DNA of 64,000 bases, taken from the NCBI RefSeq assembly GCF_001661345.1, contig NW_017962913.1, positions 873,428-937,427 on the forward strand. Reading direction: 5' to 3'. Both the position numbers and the translations under genes were made by a program. Shown piece after piece: positions 1 to 10,040 of the stretch. This stretch comes from Ascoidea rubescens DSM 1968 (lineage: Eukaryota > Ascomycota > Saccharomycetes > Ascoideales > Ascoideaceae). How positions within the stretch are numbered: position 1 is the first letter of the stretch; each line of letters starts with the position of its first letter. A model generated the notes under the pieces. It was not told the DNA's origin, did not search any database, and saw nothing but the letters and a program-made list of their open reading frames with translations.

Positions 1-1
1 T

Positions 2-265
2 AAATCCAATTCATTTTCATCAAGTCCTAATAAACCAGTTATTAACAAGAAGAATATATTAGGTGATTTAAGTTCAGATAATAAGATGAATATTATAAAT
101 AATTTATCTGGTAATTATAGTAATAGCAAGGTTAATAATGTTGATATTAATACCCAATTTTTTCAAACAAAGTCATGTCAATTTACCAATAATCATAATT
201 CTAAGTCGTATCTTTTTAATCTTTGGAAAAACGATATAAATTCGAATGAAAACATTAATTGGTAA
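2..265 (+). CDS. C-terminal end of an unrecognised protein (5' truncated by window edge)
   Basis: Frame 2 is open from the first bases to a TAA at 263-265 and gives the last 87 residues of a protein. The segment is rich in Asn, Ser and Lys and ends with Phe-Asn-Leu-Trp and Asn-Trp. It looks like the disordered tail of a longer yeast protein. No domain or family is recognisable, so no function is proposed. The open frame and its residue composition resemble the other genes here. That it is coding is likely but not proven from this fragment alone. Confidence 0.55.
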   Translation, partial: KSNSFSSSPNKPVINKKNILGDLSSDNKMNIINNLSGNYSNSKVNNVDINTQFFQTKSCQFTNNHNSKSYLFNLWKNDINSNENINW

Positions 266-644
266 TGTTTTCAAGTAAATTTCATACAAACTTTTTTTTT
301 CTCTTCTCTTCTCTTCTCTTCTCTTCTCTTCTCTTTTTTTTCTCTTTTCTTTTTTTTCTTATGATAGCGTTTTTATGTTGAATTATCTAGGTTTTTATTT
401 CTTTTTCACTATAAAATCTTAAATATTCTTTTCAAATTTTCAAATACTTTGATTATTTTGTGTTTTGTGTTTTGTCTTTCACATTTTTAACTCGTTATAA
501 TAAAAGAAAGTATGTTGCTATATAAATCTAATAATAGTAGACTATAAGTAGACTCAGCATGTTAATGTAAATATCAGCAGCTATCACGGCATTATGCATA
601 TTGTGATTTGTGGAGGGGAGATGAATTTATTGTTTATTCTTTTT
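266..644. other. Convergent 3' intergenic region with CTCTT pyrimidine repeat
   Basis: This 379-bp stretch separates the ends of two convergent genes. It holds a T-rich block followed by about seven tandem CTCTT units (299-340) and more T/C-rich sequence up to about 360. The rest is AT-rich with no convincing ORF or RNA gene. It probably contains both 3' UTRs and polyadenylation signals. Confidence 0.5.
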
Positions 645-1307
645 TTATCGATTGAAAATAAAATGACAAACAGGATGGTCGCAATTTGAGTCAAATTTAC
701 AGAAAAGTAATTTGAAATTAATGGGATAGTTTTGATCTTGAATTTCTTTACCATTATGAGCGTAGATACAATTTGGATAATGTCTACAAACTTCGCTATT
801 TAGAAACTTTGAGCACAAGAGTGATTTAAAAAAAGGATATCGGCTCACGTTTTTAGGTCTATCATCAAGTTTTTGAAGCTCATAGATAAGAGAATGAACT
901 TTGTGTAATTTATTTTGAATGGAATCAGCTAAAATTAGAGGTAGTTTAAGAGACGAAAATAGGTCGGTATAATGCTTACGAGGATGGTCATGATTTTGTA
1001 GACCGAAATTCAATATCTTTATTTGGAGCTTAATTAGGTTGATGGTGTTGTCAAGAATTGAATGATTAAATGCAAAGTCTGCATCGGTAAGAAGATAATC
1101 AAGATGGATTTCATCGCAATTTGAAATATGGTTTATCTGCAAGGTTTCGTGTGAATCAGTTTCAGATAGAGGATGAGAATCTTTGGACATATTCAAAGAA
1201 GGAAATGTAAGTGAATGATAATGCCTTAACAGAGACAGCAATGGAAAAGCACAAAGTAAAGAATTGGCAGCAAATTTAAGTGAAATTACCATGGCCTGGA
1301 ATGGCAT
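645..1307 (-). CDS. CCCH zinc-finger protein, unassigned
   Basis: A 220-residue protein. Residues 165-184 form a clear C-x8-C-x5-C-x3-H finger (C165, C174, C180, H184), the spacing of RNA-binding CCCH proteins such as the tristetraprolin/Cth family. A second cluster, C203-x5-C209-x4-C214-H215, sits six residues from the end and lacks the final His at normal spacing, so it may be degenerate or shortened. The first 39 residues are hydrophobic and unlike the rest. An alternative start at 1190 (Met40) would remove them and give a 181-residue protein. A GGTATGC around the upstream ATG could also be a splice donor, but no branch point is obvious. RNA binding is inferred from the finger only. I do not recognise an orthologue. 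Confidence 0.6.
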   Translation of the reverse strand: MPFQAMVISLKFAANSLLCAFPLLSLLRHYHSLTFPSLNMSKDSHPLSETDSHETLQINHISNCDEIHLDYLLTDADFAFNHSILDNTINLIKLQIKILNFGLQNHDHPRKHYTDLFSSLKLPLILADSIQNKLHKVHSLIYELQKLDDRPKNVSRYPFFKSLLCSKFLNSEVCRHYPNCIYAHNGKEIQDQNYPINFKLLFCKFDSNCDHPVCHFIFNR

Positions 1308-2300
1308 ACCTGAAGATAAAAGTCAAAGTGCAATGCTGGTGCAATACTGGTGCAAAACACGACGATTCAGCACTCAAACAAAAGTAGATACAGATCTTCT
1401 CTCTGAGAAGTGAGTGTATAATCAGTGTTTGATGGCAGTGGTATCAAAGAAAAGAAAGCACAGATCCCAAAAGCATCAAAAGATGTTTTTTGTGGCAGAA
1501 TTGGGATATATATCCGGATAGCACAGAGGAGAATACGGCGGTATGCGGCTGCGGGTATCAGAAGGTATGTGTGGAACATGCATGCGGTAGGGCTTTAGTT
1601 TCCTGTGTGTTTTGCAGGTCCGATGGTGGCCACTGGGCTGGATCCCGCCAGCCCACACAAACACGAGCACAAACATAAGCACAAACACGAGCTGTGTTTT
1701 GCTGCCACAGCTTGATCACAGAAAAATCCCAGAACAACCGCAGAACAACCGCACCAAGTTTGCACGCAACACAGAAAACAACAAAACAAGAAACAAATCT
1801 CCAGCAAACACGCCCCTAGGGTGGCTGCTGCTGCTGAACGCACTGCAGCGCACACCATCGGTACCACAGCGCCGAACCTCCTGCTGACTCGCGCTGCGCC
1901 GCTCTTCCGCGGCATCCACGTGTGGGCGTTCCAGCGAACAAGGCCCGCTACACACGCCTGCTGCAGGCGCGGGTGCAAAGGGGCCTGTTCGGGACGGTGT
2001 GCGGAGGGCCTGGGCTCGTGATCTGTGTCATTTTTGCACGTTCCGCAGCGGTGGCAGCCAAAAAGCAGCTGGAGCATTTTTTCACAAAAGCACTTTTTTT
2101 ACAGCCAGAACCAGGCATTTAGTTGTCTTCAATTGTTAGTCCAGAGAAATTGCCTTCCTCTGCTCTGCTGCTTCTGCTGTCTCTGCTGCTTCTGCTCCCT
2201 CCTTTTTCCTGCTCTGTTCTTCCATGCTGTCTGCTCTTCAAGACACCACCCTAGAGATACCCCTTTCTTTTGTGCTCCATTACTAATCAGTGGTTTTCCA
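1308..2300. promoter_or_regulatory. Divergent GC-rich promoter of the CCCH gene and the bHLH gene
   Basis: About 1 kb between divergent genes, much richer in G+C than the coding sequence around it, especially 1590-2010. It has several overlapping open frames on both strands that look like by-products of GC-rich sequence. Just before the bHLH start, 2155-2205 is a pyrimidine leader made of repeated CTGCTTCTGCT-like units. TACTAATCAG at 2281-2290 resembles a branch point joined to an acceptor, but I found no matching donor, so no intron is called. Confidence 0.5.
1917..1922. promoter_or_regulatory. E-box CACGTG upstream of the bHLH gene
   Basis: Palindromic CACGTG, 379 bp before the bHLH ATG and inside the GC-rich promoter island. 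CACGTG is the standard binding site for yeast bHLH factors, so autoregulation or Cbf1/Tye7-type control is possible. Presence is seen; use is inferred. Confidence 0.35.
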
Positions 2301-4958
2301 ATGGCTACCCAACAATCTTCTGTTTTTACTTCCAACGAAGATCAATGGCTCAACGACCTTTTGGCCACCTCTGAGTTCCCTAACCATTTGAACCACAACA
2401 CCAACACCAGTCCCAATACCAACACCAGTCCCAACATCGTCAACAACAGCTTCAAAAATGCAAACACCAATACCAATATCCCCAATATGCCCAGCGACGA
2501 CATCAACGACACAATCATTAATACCAATGCTATTGATGCCGATATTGCTTCCATTACCGACAATCTCAATTCCAATTCTTTCAACAGCTTTAACAGCTTT
2601 GCCAATACTGACATTTTGAACAACAACAATAACAACAACAGCAACAACGCTAGTAACAATAACACCATCAACATCAATAACGCTATTAATAGCATAATAT
2701 CTTCTCCTAATAACAATTTTCAAAACATGAATAACCTAAATACCTTTAATTTTTCCAACATGAATAATTTCAGCAATAGCTTCAGCAATAATAATAATAC
2801 GAATAACAATATCAAAAAATCAATCCAAAACCACCATCATCTAGATAACCACCACAACATTGATATCAATTCTCTATTCTTTGAAGACTCAAACAATCCG
2901 GACTCGTTATTTGCTCATTCAACTCATAATTCCGCTTTTAATAGTATATCAAACTCTCCAAATTTAAATCCAGCCTTTCCTTCAATTGTAAACTCTTTGA
3001 ATAATTCCTTAAGAAATTCACCCATCATTAAAACTGAATTGGATAACGATGATGACGAATTTATCCCTTTTTTTGGTCTAGATGAGTTGGATAATAGCTT
3101 GAGCTCAAACTCAATTTTAAACTCTATCAACAATCACAATTCCACAACCAATACCAACACTAATACTAATACCAAAAACAATAACAATAACAATAATAAT
3201 AATAACTTTAATATCATTAACTCAAAATTAGAATCTCTACTCAATAGTAGAACAAATATACTCAACCAATCAAATTTTAACTCAAACATCTCAAATATCT
3301 CGAAAAGTTTCAACAACACTCCAAGAGATTCAATACCAAACGACATCAACAACAACAACAATAACAACAACAACAACAACAATTCCTCAAATAATAACAA
3401 CCCTCATTTACCCATGTTCTTTGTATCCCCAATATCTTCAAATATCCCCTCAAGAACAAACTCTTCAAACACAATTAATCATTTAGATACCTCAAACTCA
3501 ACTTTCCTCTCTTCTTTTAATCCAACTCCTGATTTTAACAACCCTTTAACTAAAACTAAATCTCAGCCAATATCAATCAATTCCTCTAATAATAATTTTA
3601 AATCAATTCATAGCTTTATCAACAATAATAACAATAATAGTAACAATAACAATAATAACAGTAACATCTCCAAAAATACAAACAACAATAACAACACTAA
3701 TAACAACAATAATGAAAACAAAAATAACTCTCTATTTTCTTCCTTTTCTCCACCATTATCTTCCTCTCTTAAACAATCTTCAATCCCTTCCCAATCTCTA
3801 AATAGAAACTTTTTCTCAAACTCAATCTCAAACTCCCCTTTAAATTTATCAAGCACAAGTCCAATTCCAATCCCAATCTCGGTCTCAAATTCAATCTCAA
3901 ATCAAAATTTAAATCAAAATTTAAACCAAAACTCAATCTCTTCCCCAATCCTAACTCAAACTTCAAATCAAAACTCAAATATAGATTTTCAATTAAATAT
4001 AAACAACATCAACTTTAAAAAAAACTCCATCCCAAACTCCATCTCAAACTCAATCCCAAATTCAAAATTTAACTCAAACATTAGTCTCACATCTTCATCA
4101 ACTTCTATCCATCCTTCTACTGCTAACACCTCTTCCAATGACTCATCCGCCAACACTTCTACAACCTCAATCGCTAATAAAGACAAAAAAACTAAAAAAA
4201 AGAGAGCCCCAAGAAAACGTCTTACTCCTTACCAAAAACAAGCCCATAACAAAATCGAAAAAAGATACAGAATTAATATAAACACAAAAATTGCAAATTT
4301 ACAAAAAATCATTCCCGGAGTTTCAAATGAAAAGACTTCCTTTGAAACTGCTCACGATCAAAATAAAGACAAATCAAAAGAAGATGACGATGATGAAGTA
4401 CCAAAATTAAATAAATCAATGATCCTAGAAAAGGCAATTAACTATATAACTTTCTTACAACAAAATCAAAATAAAATCGAAAAAGAAAACTCGTTTTTAA
4501 AAAATGAATTAAAAAAATTCACTAAAAAGGATTATTCATCTGTATTTCAAGATACAAATATGGATATTGATATCAACTCTCAAATCATAAATTCAATTTC
4601 CAGTAATAATAATAGTCCTACAAACAATCACACTAATAACGGTAACCCTGATACCATTAATCAAAATACTAATGATAATGACAAAATTATCAATAAAAAT
4701 AATAATTTTAAATCAAACATTAACATTGACTCTGATAATATTATCAATGATTGTAATAACTCACTTAATGATAAAATTAACTCTACATTAAATTCAAATT
4801 CAAACTCAAATTCAAACTCAATTGCCTCTTCTATTTCTGATTCTCCATCTTCTACTAACTCAAATTCTATGTCTGATATTCCAATTCAATCTCAATTTCA
4901 ATCTACTTCTCAATCCCCTGCTAGTATTAAAATTGATTTTAAATCTGAAATGATTTGA
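2301..4958 (+). CDS. CPH2: SREBP-type bHLH transcription factor, CPH2/HMS1-like
   Basis: An 885-residue DNA-binding regulator. The bHLH lies at about residues 645-735. Its basic helix contains His649 and Glu653, and Tyr656 where most bHLH proteins have Arg, which is the SREBP signature allowing E-box and SRE binding. Helix 1 reads IANLQKIIPGV and is followed by an acidic loop and a helix 2 containing LNKSMILEKAINYITFLQ, then a short leucine-zipper-like stretch. This closely resembles Candida Cph2 and S. cerevisiae Hms1. No transmembrane segments follow the bHLH, so it is not a membrane-tethered SREBP. The rest is low-complexity Asn/Ser sequence with homopolymeric Asn runs near 3340-3385. I chose the ATG at 2301 because the open frame upstream encodes Cys/Leu-rich residues that look like leader DNA. 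Orthology to CPH2 rather than another SREBP-type factor is likely, not certain. Confidence 0.75.
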   Translation: MATQQSSVFTSNEDQWLNDLLATSEFPNHLNHNTNTSPNTNTSPNIVNNSFKNANTNTNIPNMPSDDINDTIINTNAIDADIASITDNLNSNSFNSFNSFANTDILNNNNNNNSNNASNNNTININNAINSIISSPNNNFQNMNNLNTFNFSNMNNFSNSFSNNNNTNNNIKKSIQNHHHLDNHHNIDINSLFFEDSNNPDSLFAHSTHNSAFNSISNSPNLNPAFPSIVNSLNNSLRNSPIIKTELDNDDDEFIPFFGLDELDNSLSSNSILNSINNHNSTTNTNTNTNTKNNNNNNNNNNFNIINSKLESLLNSRTNILNQSNFNSNISNISKSFNNTPRDSIPNDINNNNNNNNNNNNSSNNNNPHLPMFFVSPISSNIPSRTNSSNTINHLDTSNSTFLSSFNPTPDFNNPLTKTKSQPISINSSNNNFKSIHSFINNNNNNSNNNNNNSNISKNTNNNNNTNNNNNENKNNSLFSSFSPPLSSSLKQSSIPSQSLNRNFFSNSISNSPLNLSSTSPIPIPISVSNSISNQNLNQNLNQNSISSPILTQTSNQNSNIDFQLNINNINFKKNSIPNSISNSIPNSKFNSNISLTSSSTSIHPSTANTSSNDSSANTSTTSIANKDKKTKKKRAPRKRLTPYQKQAHNKIEKRYRININTKIANLQKIIPGVSNEKTSFETAHDQNKDKSKEDDDDEVPKLNKSMILEKAINYITFLQQNQNKIEKENSFLKNELKKFTKKDYSSVFQDTNMDIDINSQIINSISSNNNSPTNNHTNNGNPDTINQNTNDNDKIINKNNNFKSNINIDSDNIINDCNNSLNDKINSTLNSNSNSNSNSIASSISDSPSSTNSNSMSDIPIQSQFQSTSQSPASIKIDFKSEMI

Positions 4959-5747
4959 TTATCTTAATTGTTTTAATCAAAAACTAATTCAGCACTCAAA
5001 TCAAATGTTATTTTTTATTTTTTATTTTTATTTTTATTTTTATTTTTATTTTTATTTTACTTTTACTTTTACTTTTTATTTTTTATTTTTATTAATTTTA
5101 ACATTATTTCAATAGTTCGAAACAAACATAAATCTATTCAACTATTTATGCTTTTTTTATGCTTTTTTTTTAATTTTTCATATTTTCCATATTTTCATAT
5201 TTTTCATTTTTTCTAAACTTTTATATTATCTACACGATCATCAATCATTACTATCTTTGAATTAATTCCAGAAAGCTGATTTTCATTCCTTGATTATATT
5301 ATCCAAATTTCTTATAAATACAAATATTATTTTCCAGTTTTCATCAATTAATTGTGGGTTATTATTTTTACTATGAAATTTTTATCTATAGATTCTTTTG
5401 TATTTTCCAATCTCAAGGTTTTAGATTTAGAGAGCTTTCCTGGGATTATCTTTTTTCATTTTTTCATGTTTTTGTCTGTCAATTTAAATTTATTTGAAAT
5501 TATTTTATTATTTTATTATTTTATTATTTTTTTGCAAATTAAGTCCGTTTCATTTCATATATATATATTAATATTTAATTAGTTTTTGTATTCTGCATTA
5601 TTCTTTTTTTTTTTTTTTGTTTTAATCTATTTTGGAATAATTTTTTTAAATATAATGATTAATGATTTACTAGATTTTAAGAAAATTCTTTCAACAAGAA
5701 ATCTATAAATAAATATTTTTTATTAAAATTAAAATATCGTAAAAAAA
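4959..5747. other. AT-rich convergent intergenic region
   Basis: The 3' ends of the bHLH gene and TMA23 meet across 789 bp of extremely AT-rich sequence. From 5010 to 5090 it is made of TTTTTA-type repeats. A short open frame near 5352-5582 starts at TTG and encodes mostly Phe, Leu and Ile, as random AT-rich DNA would, so it is not called. I saw no tRNA or other RNA gene. Confidence 0.5.
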
Positions 5748-6620
5748 CTACACCTTAATTCGTTTCTTTTGAGGTTGTAAAGAATTTTCAACTTGAAAAA
5801 ATTTTCTCTTGACTTTCTCAATTTTATATAAATCAGAGCTTTTTTTATCTTTTTTACTCTGACCTTTAACTTTCTTTTTGGACTTATTTTCGTGATCTTT
5901 CAAAGCCTTTTTATCTTCTTTTGATGGTGATCCATTAACTTTCTTACTATCAGTGTTTGCTATAGATTTCATCACAATTTTTTCTTTTATATCTGGTTTT
6001 TTCCTGTCTTTCTTAACAGTTTTTTCTTTTTTTTCTTTCTTATTTTTTATAGTTTTCTCTTCTTTATCATTTTTCTTATCCTTCTTATCTTTCTTAATTC
6101 TTTTGTCTTTCTTATCTTTTTTGTTCTGTTTATCTTTTTTAGTTTTTTTCTCTAACTTGGTTAGATCTGCCAGCTTGCTCTTCATTCCTATAGCCTTATC
6201 TGTAGTTCCACCATTCTTCATCGCACTTGTGAAACTTTCAAAAACATCTTTTACCACCACGTTTTGGTTACTTTTCTTAAGCTCATCTAATTTCAAGGTT
6301 CCTTTCAATCCTTCACCTTTCACAAACCATTTTGTGTAAAGAGGATTGCTAGATTTTTCCATTGAACTGGCTTGATATTCATTTTGCTTAAATGAGATCT
6401 CTTCATTACCAGTTTTACTGTCTGCTGAAACATTCAATTCAAGAGATTTCAATTGACCATCAAACAATCTCTCCCACCAATTATCTGGATCGTTTTTCTT
6501 GTGACCAAGACCTTTTCTGTCCTTTTTATGAGCAACCAATATTGGTTTTTTGAGACCACCTTCTTTCAAGGGCTCGCCTTCTTTCCAGCCATATGAAACT
6601 AAGTAAGCTACACTATCCAT
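5748..6620 (-). CDS. TMA23: Tma23-like nucleolar G-patch protein
   Basis: A 290-residue protein starting MDSVAYLVSYGWKEG. In the S. cerevisiae protein Tma23, a nucleolar factor linked to ribosome biogenesis, the same pattern opens the sequence: a YGW-x-G G-patch-like start, then GGLKKPIL, a Lys-rich GLG segment, and WWERLFDG. Residues 11-43 form the degenerate G-patch and WWERLFDG follows directly. A second conserved block near residues 90-105 reads PLYTKWFVKGEGLKGT. The C-terminal half is an almost uninterrupted Lys/Asp/Glu tail with KKDKK repeats, typical of nucleolar proteins. The ATG at 6620 matches the family start; the frame extends upstream only through a TTG. It is divergently transcribed from PRP24. 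The assignment is strong. Confidence 0.88.
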   Translation of the reverse strand: MDSVAYLVSYGWKEGEPLKEGGLKKPILVAHKKDRKGLGHKKNDPDNWWERLFDGQLKSLELNVSADSKTGNEEISFKQNEYQASSMEKSSNPLYTKWFVKGEGLKGTLKLDELKKSNQNVVVKDVFESFTSAMKNGGTTDKAIGMKSKLADLTKLEKKTKKDKQNKKDKKDKRIKKDKKDKKNDKEEKTIKNKKEKKEKTVKKDRKKPDIKEKIVMKSIANTDSKKVNGSPSKEDKKALKDHENKSKKKVKGQSKKDKKSSDLYKIEKVKRKFFQVENSLQPQKKRIKV

Positions 6621-6866
6621 TTCATTATGTTCAACCAATGATCTACTTTTTTCCTGTGATCGACTGGCTTTTTATTCTTCTTGTTCTAAAACTCTTATAC
6701 TCTGCTGATAAATGTCAAAAATTTTACTTAAAAATATTTCAGAAACTTTTTTTAAAAGCAACTACACGTACACGTGATATAATGACGCATATACCCGCGT
6801 CAGAAAAACTTCATTTTTGAAATGAGGAAAGAAAGAATTGAAATCCACAGATAACGAGTAATAGCA
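6621..6866. promoter_or_regulatory. TMA23-PRP24 divergent promoter with E-box and inverted TGACGC pair
   Basis: The 246-bp shared promoter contains CACGTG at 6771-6776. It is followed by an inverted pair TGACGC (6783-6788) and GCGTCA (6797-6802) separated by 8 bp. CACGTG could bind Cbf1 or another bHLH factor. The TGACG half-sites resemble CRE/ATF-type bZIP sites. The motifs are seen; function is inferred. Confidence 0.4.
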
Positions 6867-9800
6867 ATGGCATTTCAAGAACAACTGCTGGATTGTACTG
6901 GTTTGGAGGAGAAAACAAATGAAAATGACAAAATCAATAGTTTGATGCAACTTATCGATGGCAATCCCTATTTAAGGTCAGAATATACCACATTGATAGC
7001 TTTATTTCGAAACAACATCAAAACATTTCAACTTGAATTGAGAGAAACCAGATTCAAGATGATTCAAAGGTTTTCGTTGACTCGATTTGAGATTGATCAG
7101 TGGCTAGCCGATGAGAACAAATTGATGAATTCAAGTCAACTAATAGATATCGAAATCACTTTAGAGAATATTGACCAAATTTATCAATTAATCTTGAAAG
7201 ATTATCCTTCTTACTATTATTGGAAACTTTACTTGGATCATGTTTTAGACCTTTATTATAATAAAGAAGATAAGTTTCAAAACTATTATACCAACGAAGT
7301 CATTGAAAAACTTTTTCATTCTGTCTTTGATGATATTTCCTATGATATTAAGAATAGCCATAATATTTGGGATTTGTATTATAAATTTAAATTTGATGAT
7401 TTAGAAAATGGAAATAAAGCTTATAATGACATTGATAATTTTCAAAAGATACAAAAGGATTACTATTTAAAAAGACTATCATTGCCAAATCTTACTAATG
7501 AAGAATTTTTTTCTAATTATTCTTCTTTTATTTCCAAATTCAATTCATCTAATTTGAATATTAATTATGAACGCGAAATGATTAATGCCAACAAAATATT
7601 TAAAAACTCAAATTTTTATTTGAAGAATTATGAAAATTTTGAATTTCAATTGTCTCTGAATTTGGATTCAATCAATAATCCTGGATTTTGGCTGAGATAT
7701 TTACGGTTTCAATTCAAAAAGTCAACAAAGAATATACATTTAAAAATTGTTGGCTCACTCTTTGAGAGAGCTATATTAAACTTATCGGATCTCAGTTTAG
7801 ATTTAACAGCTGGAAATGATCTTATTCAGATATGGGCATCTTATCTATTTTATCTATATAATTATGATGCTGATAATAGCGATTTTATCAGGAAAATATT
7901 AAAAAGATTCGTAAGAACTTTCCCCCGAAACACTGGTGCTTGGTCTGAATTTTTTATAAATTTATCTACAATTCAAAATTCAAACTTATTATTAGAAACA
8001 TACAAAGAATCTATAAAAACAATATTGTTGTTAAATATCCAACATTCCCAACCCTATCAGGATTGGAAAAAGTTGGCAATGTCTATTTTATCATTTCAAT
8101 TATCTATTGTAACATCTGATCATAATAACCAATTGAAAGATTACACTCTTGAAGAGAGCTTAAAGGATATTGAAAATTTCTTTGAGTTTGCAATTCAAAA
8201 CTCAGACATTTATCATTCGCTTGAAAAATTCATTATATCTATGGTATCAATTTACAATGGACCTGAAAAAGCGTTAGATTATTTGAATGATTTAATCAAA
8301 GAGTTTCCAAATGAATGTGAGTTATGGTTATATTACATTGAACAAAATTCCAAATTTAACAATGAATATAAGAGTATTTCAAAACTATTTACCAAAGGAA
8401 TGAATCACATTAAAAATATGGACTGGCCAGAAAGATTTATCGATGAATGGCTAAGATTCGAAATGTTAAGTGGTAATATGAATGGTTATAAGGTTGCAAT
8501 AAGTAAATCTCAGAAAGAGTTGGACATAATCAATATAAGAAGATTGCAAAAATCTTCACAAGATAACGTGTCTTTAATGGAAATTGACGATGAAAACAAA
8601 ACTTCTAAAAGAAAAATAGAGAGTGTTGAAGATAAGAAGGATAATGACATAATAGATGATGAGAAACTTGTTAACAAAAAATTGAAAACAGAAAAAGTCG
8701 ATAAAAATCAGAAAAATAAAGACAATTCTAATTCTAATTCTAATTCTAATTCTAATTCTAATACTGATACCTCATTTACTAGAAATCGGGAAAATTATAC
8801 TGTCAAAGTCTCTAATTTACCACATAATGTATCCAAGGTTGAATTTCTTAATTTTTTCAATGATTGTGGACAAATATTGGATTCTCGTATTGTCCAGTTT
8901 AGTAAGAGTTCACAAGCGACTATTGAGTTTGCTTTAAAAGAATCTGTATTATCAGCACTTACAAAGACTTTTAAAAAATTTGGTGATAGAGAAATAACAG
9001 TGAGCCAATCATTTGATACGACAGTTTGGGTAACGAATTTTAATCCTATTGAGACTGCTGAGTCTCTTACTAAATTATTTAATGAAGCAGGAAAAGTTGT
9101 GGATATTCGATTTCCTTCTTTAAGAAGTAATGTAAATAAGAGATTTTGTTATATTGAATATCTTGATTCTAAAGATGCTCAAAAAGCAGTTGATAAATTT
9201 GATGGAATGATGATTGATGGGAAGTCTGATCAAGCTCATAAATTGGTTGTGAAGATTTCGAAACCCGAAGAGAAACAAAATAGATCTGGCGCTACAGAAG
9301 AAGGAAGAGAAGTTTATGTAAATAACATTGATTTTTTTAGAGTTGATAAAGATAAAGTTGAGAAAATTTTTGAAAAATATGGAAGAATTGAAAGAGTTCG
9401 TTTACCTTTATCTGGTCGAAATAAATTACAGGGAAAACAGCATGATGGGTATGGGTTTGTTGTCTTTTTTGAAAAGAAAAATGCAGATAAATCACTTGAA
9501 TTGAATTTAAGTAAATTAGAAGGAAGGATAATTGATGTTTCAATTGCATCGAAACAAAAAAGTAGACAAAACAAATCAATAATCGAGGATTCTGAAAAAA
9601 GAAGTGAGAGGAAAATAAGTTCTGAAACTATTGAAGCTAAAACTATATCAATACTCAATATACCAGATTCGGTCAATTCGTCACAGATTTATAAGATATG
9701 TCAAGAAGTTGGGCCGGTAGTGAAAGTCGATTTAAGACCTAGCTTGAATGGAGCAATAGTTGAATTTGAAAGAGTTAAAGATGCTGGAAAGGCAGATTTG

Positions 9801-9971
9801 GTGCTTTCTGGGAGAAAAATTCAAGATAAAGCGATTAAAATTGGGTCAAGAAATGAATTGAAGAATCTGAATGGTGGAAATGAGATAAAAGGGGAGTCTT
9901 CTAAAGTTAATAAAGCTAATCGAGTTAGTTTGATGGTTCCTACTGCTTTGAGAAGACGAAAAAGGATTTAA
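6867..9971 (+). CDS. PRP24: U6 snRNP assembly factor Prp24/SART3 type (HAT repeats plus RRMs)
   Basis: A 1034-residue protein. Prp24 anneals U4 and U6 snRNAs and recycles U6 after splicing, working with the Lsm2-8 ring. Residues about 30-560 are helical, with spaced Trp/Tyr patterns (WLRYLRF, WSEFFINLS, WLYYIEQ) typical of HAT repeats. A charged linker follows, with Asn-Ser repeats at 8726-8763. Three clear RRMs begin near residues 645, 717 (VWVTNF) and 814 (VYVNNI), with a weaker fourth near 926 (SILNIP). S. cerevisiae Prp24 has only RRMs, whereas human SART3 and other fungal homologues keep the HAT half, so this is the ancestral form. The tail ends in LMVPTALRRRKRI, and I do not see the usual SNDDFRKMFL-type Lsm-binding motif. 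The start ATG is the first in the frame. Confidence 0.85.
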   Translation: MAFQEQLLDCTGLEEKTNENDKINSLMQLIDGNPYLRSEYTTLIALFRNNIKTFQLELRETRFKMIQRFSLTRFEIDQWLADENKLMNSSQLIDIEITLENIDQIYQLILKDYPSYYYWKLYLDHVLDLYYNKEDKFQNYYTNEVIEKLFHSVFDDISYDIKNSHNIWDLYYKFKFDDLENGNKAYNDIDNFQKIQKDYYLKRLSLPNLTNEEFFSNYSSFISKFNSSNLNINYEREMINANKIFKNSNFYLKNYENFEFQLSLNLDSINNPGFWLRYLRFQFKKSTKNIHLKIVGSLFERAILNLSDLSLDLTAGNDLIQIWASYLFYLYNYDADNSDFIRKILKRFVRTFPRNTGAWSEFFINLSTIQNSNLLLETYKESIKTILLLNIQHSQPYQDWKKLAMSILSFQLSIVTSDHNNQLKDYTLEESLKDIENFFEFAIQNSDIYHSLEKFIISMVSIYNGPEKALDYLNDLIKEFPNECELWLYYIEQNSKFNNEYKSISKLFTKGMNHIKNMDWPERFIDEWLRFEMLSGNMNGYKVAISKSQKELDIINIRRLQKSSQDNVSLMEIDDENKTSKRKIESVEDKKDNDIIDDEKLVNKKLKTEKVDKNQKNKDNSNSNSNSNSNSNTDTSFTRNRENYTVKVSNLPHNVSKVEFLNFFNDCGQILDSRIVQFSKSSQATIEFALKESVLSALTKTFKKFGDREITVSQSFDTTVWVTNFNPIETAESLTKLFNEAGKVVDIRFPSLRSNVNKRFCYIEYLDSKDAQKAVDKFDGMMIDGKSDQAHKLVVKISKPEEKQNRSGATEEGREVYVNNIDFFRVDKDKVEKIFEKYGRIERVRLPLSGRNKLQGKQHDGYGFVVFFEKKNADKSLELNLSKLEGRIIDVSIASKQKSRQNKSIIEDSEKRSERKISSETIEAKTISILNIPDSVNSSQIYKICQEVGPVVKVDLRPSLNGAIVEFERVKDAGKADLVLSGRKIQDKAIKIGSRNELKNLNGGNEIKGESSKVNKANRVSLMVPTALRRRKRI

Positions 9972-10040
9972 AAAAAGGAATATTAATTTATGGTATTTCT
10001 ATATATATATGGATGTATATATATATATGGATAATGAGAT

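Noticed and set aside
1595-2077. Long Cys/Arg-rich minus-strand frame (160 codons)
   Set aside because: It lies in a GC-rich promoter island where stops are rare, overlaps other frames on both strands, and matches no family.
2281-2290. TACTAATCAG as a branch point plus acceptor before the bHLH start
   Set aside because: The branch-to-acceptor distance would be far shorter than in the other introns here, and no donor upstream gives a better protein.
5103-5125. GTTCGAAAC as a possible tRNA T-loop
   Set aside because: No matching acceptor or D-arm can be built around it. The same applies to GTTCGATC near 19764.
5352-5582. 76-codon Phe/Leu/Ile-rich frame
   Set aside because: It starts at TTG, its composition is that of random AT-rich DNA, and it lies in a convergent 3' region.
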